A stretch of 64,000 bases of DNA from Halonotius roseus (GTDB lineage: Archaea; Halobacteriota; Halobacteria; Halobacteriales; Haloferacaceae), in assembly GCF_006861655.1 (NCBI RefSeq), contig NZ_SESI01000002.1:470775-534774 (forward strand), in the 5' to 3' direction. Both the position numbers and the translations under genes were made by a program. The stretch's first letter is position 1, and every line of letters begins with the position of its first letter. The notes below the pieces were generated by a model. That model worked only from the letters and a program-made list of their open reading frames with translations. It searched no databases and was not told the DNA's origin. Of the stretch, positions 58,235-64,000 are shown one piece after another.

Positions 58235-59638
58235 TTAGTTGCGGCTGGCCTCGAAGTCGACGGTGTACTCCTCGCTGACCGCCTCGACGTGGGTGGCGAT
58301 CTCGCTGACCATGCTGGTCTGTTCTTGGCTGGCCGCGGCGAGCTCGTCCATCTCCTGGGCCAGCAGCCGGGCGTTGTCGTTTGCGTCGTCGGTCATCGCG
58401 GCGATCTCCTCGGTGCTGGCGGCCTGCTCGTCGGTCGCGTCGGCGACCTCCTTGATGCCGTCGTTGATCTCGCCGACCGCGTCACCGATCCGTTCGAGGC
58501 TCTCGATGGCGGTGTCGACCTGTCCGAGCCCGTCGTCGATCTGCTTGTTGGCCTCATCGATGCTGTCGACCGTTTCGTCGGTGTTGTCCTTGATCCGGTT
58601 GGCCATCTCCTCGATGTCGACGGCCTGCTCTTGGGTCTCCTCGGCGAGCGTTTTGATCTCGTCGGCGACGACCGCGAACCCGTCACCAGCGTCGCCTGCG
58701 CGGGCGGCCTCGATCGAGGCATTGAGTGCCAGCAGGTTCGTCTGCTCGGCGATATCCTGAATCACGGCGACGATCTCGTCGATGTTCTCGACGCGCTCCC
58801 GAAGATCGGTGATATCGTCGGCGACCTCGCTGGCGGCCTCGTCGACGGTATCCATCGCGTCGATGGCGTCGTTGGCGGCCGCCTGGCTCTCGTCGGCCAG
58901 CTGGCGGGCTTTGTCGCTTTCGGCGCGCACCTGATCCGCGCTGGAGGCGATCTCCTCGATGGTCGCCGACAGGTCGGAGGCCTCGTTGGAGACCTGCGAC
59001 ATATTGTCGGCCTGTTCGCTGGCAACGCCGTTGACCTCCTCGGTGCTTTCGGTGATCTGGGCGGCCGCCGCCGCAAGCTCCTGCATCGAGGTCTGCATCT
59101 CTTCGAGGCGGTCGGCTTCGAGGACGACCACGTCGTCTCTGGCCTCCACGGCCTCGACCGGATCGATCTCGGGTGTTGCGGGCTCAACTGTCCCCTCGCC
59201 GTTCGAGCTCTGGGGTGCGGGCTGTGACTGAACGCCGCCGTCGGCGGCCATCGTCTGCTCGGCGTCGGCTGCGGCTGTCGTCGCTGGGCTGTCGGTCGCG
59301 TCCTGTCGGTCGACAGCCGGCTCGGGAGACGCTTCAGTCCCCGTCTCGCGGGCAGGGTCAGTTGTCTCAGTATCATCGGCAGCCTTGGTACCATCGTCGA
59401 CGGTGGTGTCAGTATCGGCAGCCTCGATACCATCGTCGGCGGTGTCAGCCTCGGTGGCTTCGATACCATCAGCGGCGGTGTCAGCCTCGGTGGTTTCGAC
59501 ACCATCGTCGGCGGTGTCGCCCTCGGTGGCTTCGACACCATCGTCGGCGGTGTCGGTCTCGCCGGTCGGGTCGATTTCAGAGTTGTCATCGGTCGCGCTG
59601 TCGTCGTCGGACAGGAGGTCGGTGATGGTGTCGATCAT
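58235..59638 (-). CDS. Soluble HTR-type methyl-accepting transducer
   Basis: A 467-residue cytoplasmic transducer with no transmembrane helix. Residues 30-77 are four and a half 12-residue acidic repeats ([12 protein letters not shown] type), then a variable region to ~165, a helical segment, and the MCP signalling domain whose hairpin tip [21 protein letters not shown] and [16 protein letters not shown] are nearly invariant. C-terminal methylation helices follow. Lacking PAS or other sensor domains, it may take its signal through a partner, for instance the DICT protein or kinase nearby. The ATG at 59638 is chosen over 59662 by its position after the CACC-rich leader. Confidence 0.85.
   Translation of the reverse strand: MIDTITDLLSDDDSATDDNSEIDPTGETDTADDGVEATEGDTADDGVETTEADTAADGIEATEADTADDGIEAADTDTTVDDGTKAADDTETTDPARETGTEASPEPAVDRQDATDSPATTAAADAEQTMAADGGVQSQPAPQSSNGEGTVEPATPEIDPVEAVEARDDVVVLEADRLEEMQTSMQELAAAAAQITESTEEVNGVASEQADNMSQVSNEASDLSATIEEIASSADQVRAESDKARQLADESQAAANDAIDAMDTVDEAASEVADDITDLRERVENIDEIVAVIQDIAEQTNLLALNASIEAARAGDAGDGFAVVADEIKTLAEETQEQAVDIEEMANRIKDNTDETVDSIDEANKQIDDGLGQVDTAIESLERIGDAVGEINDGIKEVADATDEQAASTEEIAAMTDDANDNARLLAQEMDELAAASQEQTSMVSEIATHVEAVSEEYTVDFEASRN
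59408..59551 (-). repeat. Tandem 36-bp repeats encoding the transducer's acidic N-terminus
   Basis: Four 36-bp units (12 codons each) plus a partial one encode TADDG[VI]E[AT]TE[GA]D. Units differ by a few substitutions, indicating growth by slippage or unequal crossing-over. The length of this array is likely to vary between strains. Confidence 0.8.
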
Positions 59639-59792
59639 CACTTCATGTGTTGGTGGAAACACACCTAACCGTACCCGCTATGTAGATAGGGGGACGCAGC
59701 TGAGAGGGAACCTATCAGTATAGGGCCAGGGTTTAGACAGCGACCAATCACCCGACAGCGATCACCCACAACCCCGAGTTGGGTGCGAGAAC

Positions 59793-61457
59793 TCAGTCGG
59801 TGGTCGATCTCTCGTCGGGATCGAGCAGCGTTTCGATGATCCGGCGTTGGGCCGTCCAGAAGTGTTCGGCGAAGGTGGGCTGAGTGATCCCCAGCAGCTC
59901 GGCGACAGCCTCGCTTGAGGCCTCGTGGGGCCACTCGTAGTAGCCCGCCCGGTAGGCCGTCTCGACGACCTCCTGTTGGCGGTCGGTCAGTGTCTCGGTC
60001 ACCGCGGCGGCGACCGTCTCGACCGACTGGCCCTCACGGTGGAGCCCCCGCCGGCCGACCAGTTCCAGCCCCGGATGGTGCTCCCCAAGGTGGTCGACAA
60101 CGCTCCGGACGGTCACGCTCGGCGGGAGTTCGACTACCAGCGTCGCGCTGTCGCCGGCGGTGGCCGTCCGAACGTTCGCGCCGTAGCCGTCGACCAACCG
60201 CTCCCACCACGGGTTGGCGGCCGCGACCGCGAGATCTGCGGCCCCATCGCCGTCGACAGCCTCGACCGTCTCGGCGGCCAGCGTCTCCCGCGCCGCCGTG
60301 AGGTCACTCGCATCGAGATCGCCGTCGGTATCGACGCGGTACAGCGTCAACGGCGTCCCGTCGCGGCGGTGGCTCGTTTCGACGAGTTCGACACCGACAC
60401 CCAGCGCGTCGGCCAGCCGAACAAACGGGAGGTCGGCGGCGGAGGCGTCGACGGTGAGTTCGACCACTTGCCCGCTGGTGTCGCCGCGGCGTCGCTTGCT
60501 GGCCCCGATGGCGAAGGCCGTCAGATCCGCCAGCCGCGAGAGCGTTTCGGCCTCGATGTCGTCGATCGCCGAGCGGCGGGTGTAGACGCCGAGAACGCCG
60601 TATGGCACCCCCTCGGCGATGATCGGCACGCCGACGGCGGCCCCAAAGCCGTGGTCAGCGGCGGTTCGCGCCCACTCGCTGTCCCGCGTTGCCAACCCCT
60701 CGGCGACATGTTGCTCGCCGTCGGCGATCGCGTGTTCCTCGACGGCGTCGGGCTCGCGGTCGGTCGTGATCGACAGGGCCTCGAATAGCGCGGTCGCGCC
60801 GGCACTCGCGCCCGATGCAAACGTTCCGTCGCGGGGATCACGCCGGCCGATCCACGCCGCGCCGTAGAGATCGTCGATGAGACAGTCACAGACAGCCCGT
60901 TCGATGGCCTCTGGCGTCGGCTCGGTCAGCACGGCTTCGAGAACGCGCTGGCTGAGCGCGTCAAGCCGCTGGCGGTGGTGGCTCCGTTGTTGGGTGCGAT
61001 ACTGGTCGACGAGGTTTTCGATCCGGGTCGCCGAGATGGCGTACTGCTCGGCGGAGCCATCCTTCACCATGTAGTCGCTCACATCCGCCGAGATCGCCTG
61101 TTTGGCGACCTCCTCGTCGCCCTTGCCCGTAAAGAGAATAAACGGGAGCTCCGGGTAGTCGGCCCGGACGGTTTCGAGAAACTCGATGCCGTCCATCTCC
61201 GGCATCCGGTAGTCGCTGACGATGCAGTCGATGGCGTCGAGATCGACCCGATCGAGGGCGTCGGCGGGCCGCGTTTCCGTGGTGGTTTCGATACGGTCGC
61301 TTTCGGCCTCCAACAGCGTCGAGGCCAGGGCGACGAAATCCTGATCGTCGTCGACGAGCAGGGTGCGAATCGCGTCGCTGTCGTCGGCTGTTGCCTTCGC
61401 CGGGTCGCGTGATGGCCCGTCGCTCACGGTGTCGTTCCCACATGTCGGGCCTGCCAT
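59793..61457 (-). CDS. REC-GAF-Bat-HTH10 response regulator
   Basis: A 554-residue regulator. Residues ~28-145 are a receiver domain with acidic pocket LLVDDDQDF, phospho-acceptor Asp in DCIVSDYRMPEMDG, and conserved Lys in FTGKGDEEV. Residues ~160-330 are a GAF domain (TPEAIERAVCDCLIDDLYGAAWIGR ... VPYGVLGVYTRR), ~335-480 a Bat-type domain, and the C-terminus an HTH-10 DNA-binding domain (LTDRQQEVVETAYRAGYYEWPHEASSEAVAELLGI). It would turn phosphorylation by a kinase, likely the one at 62355-63860, into transcription. It stands between the transducer and the DICT gene. Confidence 0.88.
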   Translation of the reverse strand: MAGPTCGNDTVSDGPSRDPAKATADDSDAIRTLLVDDDQDFVALASTLLEAESDRIETTTETRPADALDRVDLDAIDCIVSDYRMPEMDGIEFLETVRADYPELPFILFTGKGDEEVAKQAISADVSDYMVKDGSAEQYAISATRIENLVDQYRTQQRSHHRQRLDALSQRVLEAVLTEPTPEAIERAVCDCLIDDLYGAAWIGRRDPRDGTFASGASAGATALFEALSITTDREPDAVEEHAIADGEQHVAEGLATRDSEWARTAADHGFGAAVGVPIIAEGVPYGVLGVYTRRSAIDDIEAETLSRLADLTAFAIGASKRRRGDTSGQVVELTVDASAADLPFVRLADALGVGVELVETSHRRDGTPLTLYRVDTDGDLDASDLTAARETLAAETVEAVDGDGAADLAVAAANPWWERLVDGYGANVRTATAGDSATLVVELPPSVTVRSVVDHLGEHHPGLELVGRRGLHREGQSVETVAAAVTETLTDRQQEVVETAYRAGYYEWPHEASSEAVAELLGITQPTFAEHFWTAQRRIIETLLDPDERSTTD

Positions 61458-61528
61458 CGCTTAAATCCACCCGCTGCCATCGGCGGTTCCGCGACCGGGT
61501 GGCCCCCCCGATTTCGCTATCGGGCGAT

Positions 61529-62329
61529 TCATCCCGGTTCCGATGGCGGCATCACGAGATCGGTGATGACCTCGGTGATCCCATCGACCCGCTCGGGGGT
61601 GTACGTCCAAAACCCGTCCCAGCGGTTGTCGCCAACCTCGATGGCATACAGCGCGGCCGGCTCGGCGTCGCTTGCGGCGGGCGGCTCGAAGACGACAAAC
61701 CAGCCGCGGCGGTGGAACTCGGTGGTGCCGGTGTGGGCGGTGACCGAAAGCGAGTCCGGCAACGCGGTGTCGCCGACACCGTAGGCGTGGACAGCGAGAT
61801 CGGTCTCGGTGAGTCGCTCGTAGACACGGCGGGTGCCGGCTTCGTCGACAAGGCGGGAGAGCCGCTGAAAGCCGACCCGAAGCGTCCCCTGTCCCGCATC
61901 GAGCGCGCGGCGTTCGATCGCCCGCGAGAGCGCGATCAACAGCAGCTTCTCGGAGTCGGATTCAGGATACCCTGCCAGCCGAAACTGCAGGTCGTGGAGG
62001 GCCTGCACCGTCGGCGGCAGGGCGGCCTCGTCGAGCCCGCGGCTGCCGGTGATGTACACATCCGAGTTGACCAACAGCAGCGACCGCATCATCGCCGATG
62101 CCGAAGAGGTGGCGACGACCTCGCCATCGCGGACGACCGCGACCTCGTCGGTATCGTCGGCGGCCTGCCCGTCGGGCTGGCCGTCGGGCTGGCCCTCGGC
62201 CGTCGTCACCGACACCTGCTGGTCGTCGAACAGGCGCGAGAGCGCGTCCTGAAGAGGGGCGACCGATGCCGACGGATCGACCCGGATCGTCACCGACGCC
62301 GGCGGGAGTCGCTCGAATGGACGACGCAT
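61529..62329 (-). CDS. DICT-domain sensory protein
   Basis: A 266-residue protein that matches the DICT sensory-domain family, found in diguanylate-cyclase and two-component systems. The core runs from the beginning (SVTIRVDPSASVAPLQDALSRLFDDQQVSV) through LLVNSDVYITGSRGLDE and ends with GWFVVFEPPAASDAEPAALYAIEVGDNRWDGFWTYTPERV. A short repeat, GQPDGQPDGQ, is in an early loop. No output domain is attached, so it probably acts as a separate sensor for the kinase or regulator on each side, 25 bases after the kinase gene. Confidence 0.77.
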   Translation of the reverse strand: MRRPFERLPPASVTIRVDPSASVAPLQDALSRLFDDQQVSVTTAEGQPDGQPDGQAADDTDEVAVVRDGEVVATSSASAMMRSLLLVNSDVYITGSRGLDEAALPPTVQALHDLQFRLAGYPESDSEKLLLIALSRAIERRALDAGQGTLRVGFQRLSRLVDEAGTRRVYERLTETDLAVHAYGVGDTALPDSLSVTAHTGTTEFHRRGWFVVFEPPAASDAEPAALYAIEVGDNRWDGFWTYTPERVDGITEVITDLVMPPSEPG

Positions 62330-62354
62330 CGTCGGGGGTAGGAACCGGATCGGC

Positions 62355-63860
62355 TTAACTGTGATCGGTGGCGTGGTCGACGCCGGTGATCTCGAAGCGC
62401 GCGCCGCCGGTCGCCGATTCGGTGAGTGTGGCCGTCCAGCCGTGGGCCTCGGCGACGGTGCGGACGATCCGCAGGCCGAGCCCCGTTCCCTCGTCGGCGG
62501 TGGAGTACCCCGTCTCGAAGACAGCCTCGCGGTCGGCTGGATTGATGCCGGGGCCGTCGTCGGCGACGTAGAAGCCGTCGGGGAGCGTGCCGATCCGAAC
62601 CGTCACAGGGCCCTCGCTGTGTTCGATACTGTTCGCACAGAGATTTTCCAGCAGTTGCTGGAGCCGGGAGGCGTCAGCGATCAGGTGGCTGTCGTCGTCA
62701 ACGACAAGCGACGCCTGGTCGGCCGCGATCGTCGCCCACGCATCCTCGGCGACCCGCGACAGCGAGACCGGCCCGAGTGCGTCCGGGTTGAGATCCTGTC
62801 CGGTTTCGGCCAACGCCAGCAGATCGTCGATCAGCGTTTCCATCCGCTCGTGGGCGGTTTCGACCCGATCGAGCGCGTCGGCCTCAGCCCCCTGGGTGCG
62901 GGCGACTTCGATCCCGGCGGTCGCCACCGACAGCGGGTTGCGGAGGTCGTGAGAGACGATACCGGCGAAGGCTTCCAGTCGGTCGTTTTGTCGTCGCAGC
63001 CGGCGTTTTTGTTCCAGCTGGTCGAGTGCGGTCTCGACGGCCGTCCCCAACAGCTTCGCCAGCGAGACGGTTCGCTCGTCGAAGGCGTTCGGCGTCGATG
63101 CAGCCGCAAGAAAGACGCCGTGGTCGCCCAGCGGAACGGCGATCTCGCTGCGAACCGCGGTGTCATCGTTGTACACCGCGTCGGCGGCTCGAACATCGTC
63201 GAAGACGCGGGCTTCACCGGTCTTGAAGACCGTCCATGCGATCCCCTCGCCGGCCGCGAAGGTTGGCGGCTCGCCGAAGGCCTCCCGTGCGGCGTCGCTC
63301 ATCGCCGCCGGTTCAAGCGCGTCGGCGGTCGGATCGTAGAGGTGGACACCGTTGAGCGACAGGCCGAGCACGTCCGCGGCGGCGGTGACGGCGACCTCGG
63401 CAACCGCCGGCGGCGTCTCGGCGTCAAGCAGCCGGCGGTTTGTCTCGAATAGTGCGTTCAGCCGCCCCTCGTGGCGTCGCTGATCGGTGATCTCCTCGAT
63501 CGCCCCACTGAGCCGGGATGACCCCTCGCCGTCGACGGGTTCACCGTAGACCCGCACCCACCGTGGTTCGTCGCTGTCGAGACGCCACTCGCTCTCAAAA
63601 GCCGCCCCGGTCTCGATGGCGTCTGCGATGGCCGCCCGCACCGCCGGCTGGTCGTCGGGGTGGAAACAGTCAATAACGGCGTCGAGAGTCATCGCAGCCG
63701 GCGACGCACAGCCACTGATTCGGGCGGCTTCATCGGTCGCCGACAGGGTCTCGCTGTCACTGTCGTACACCCAGCCGCCGACACCGACGAGCCGCTCAAC
63801 GGCCGCAAACAACGGCGGCTCGCTCGGATCGCTGTGGCGGTCGTCCATGGCTGTGATCAT
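62355..63860 (-). CDS. PAS-GAF histidine kinase
   Basis: A 501-residue soluble kinase. A PAS domain (~20-130, VGGWVYDSDSETLSATDEAARI), a GAF domain (~145-285, VLGLSLNGVHLYDPTADALEPAAMS), then HisKA with the phospho-acceptor in AGIVSHDLRNPLS, and the ATPase domain with N-box LLENLCANSIEHS, G1 DDGPGIN and G2 GTGLGLRIV. It lacks transmembrane helices, so senses a cytoplasmic signal. It is the first gene of the kinase-DICT-regulator block. Starts at 63860 and 63848 are both possible. Upstream to 64000 I see no gene. Confidence 0.88.
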   Translation of the reverse strand: MITAMDDRHSDPSEPPLFAAVERLVGVGGWVYDSDSETLSATDEAARISGCASPAAMTLDAVIDCFHPDDQPAVRAAIADAIETGAAFESEWRLDSDEPRWVRVYGEPVDGEGSSRLSGAIEEITDQRRHEGRLNALFETNRRLLDAETPPAVAEVAVTAAADVLGLSLNGVHLYDPTADALEPAAMSDAAREAFGEPPTFAAGEGIAWTVFKTGEARVFDDVRAADAVYNDDTAVRSEIAVPLGDHGVFLAAASTPNAFDERTVSLAKLLGTAVETALDQLEQKRRLRRQNDRLEAFAGIVSHDLRNPLSVATAGIEVARTQGAEADALDRVETAHERMETLIDDLLALAETGQDLNPDALGPVSLSRVAEDAWATIAADQASLVVDDDSHLIADASRLQQLLENLCANSIEHSEGPVTVRIGTLPDGFYVADDGPGINPADREAVFETGYSTADEGTGLGLRIVRTVAEAHGWTATLTESATGGARFEITGVDHATDHS

Positions 63861-64000
63861 CGGTGTCGCTCCCGGGGCGGCAGCATCGGTGTAGCCGACG
63901 GGCTGACAGTCGGTCGTCGTAGAGGGGTAGCGCGCCCGGCGAGTCGTGTGCGTCCACCTGCTGTTTTGTTTGCTGACATTTAGTTGCTCTCCACCAGACT

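Noticed and set aside
1-64000. CRISPR arrays, rRNA genes, replication origin.
   Set aside because: No regularly spaced repeats, no rRNA-like sequence, and no orc1/cdc6 gene or clustered origin boxes were seen.

Overview
The window is chromosomal DNA from a haloarchaeon (class Halobacteria). Most of it is GC-rich, and the proteins are very acidic. Exported proteins carry Tat twin-arginine lipoprotein signals (RRRF/RRSL ... LAGC). Start codons mostly sit about 26-30 bp downstream of an archaeal TATA box, as expected for leaderless mRNAs. Several families are typical of haloarchaea: HTH-10/Bat regulators, HTR transducers, a MoeA-PBP fusion, the split GMP synthase subunit GuaAb, and small DUF5786-like proteins. 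I see no rRNA, no convincing tRNA and no CRISPR array. All functions are read from sequence motifs; no searches were run.

Layout. 1-1055: tail of a probable glycosyltransferase and a HepT/MntA toxin-antitoxin pair. 1181-8098: glycan-assembly genes (GT-C membrane glycosyltransferase, RGP-like protein, flippase-like LPG_synthase_TM protein, NAD-dependent epimerase) together with an iron-type solute-binding lipoprotein; a TTTAGG-N4-CCTAAA palindrome, like DtxR-family iron-repressor operators, recurs in front of these genes. 8294-9721: lipoprotein with foreign-looking codon use. 9984-18542: proline catabolism (P5C dehydrogenase, HTH-10 regulator, proline dehydrogenase) next to a complete Liv-type amino-acid ABC transporter, linked by a recurring CGACCATGG palindrome. 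18631-27319: two EamA exporters, an MFS transporter, an AstE-like hydrolase, small conserved proteins and an NmrA-like protein. 27476-29035: AT-rich rhomboid-protease fusion. 29300-34657: UbiB kinase, Hsp20, and tandem MoeA/MoeA-PBP.

34680-39640 is a clear AT-rich island with a UrtA/AmiC-like binding protein, an isochorismatase-family hydrolase, a PHP phosphoesterase and a CobW/COG0523 GTPase. The backbone resumes with a Rieske protein, PEP carboxylase, a secreted Asn/Gly-rich protein, GuaAb and PyrG, a K+ channel with RCK domains, beta-RFAP synthase, a P-loop-degenerate ATPase and transcription factor S. 53300-54960 is another AT-rich accessory patch with a small membrane protein, a STAS-like protein, a 129-bp MITE-like element, a broken antitoxin-like gene whose intact paralogue lies 2.4 kb away, and an RHH regulator. 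54990-63860 ends with a cation/proton antiporter and a signalling block: CheW, a soluble HTR transducer, a REC-GAF-Bat regulator, a DICT-domain sensor and a PAS-GAF histidine kinase.

The observations I rate highest are the iron-box/glycan cluster, the shared palindrome of the proline/Liv genes, the rhomboid fusion flanked by copies of a TGCAAGAT repeat that also lies beside other atypical blocks, and the AT-rich amide/metal island.
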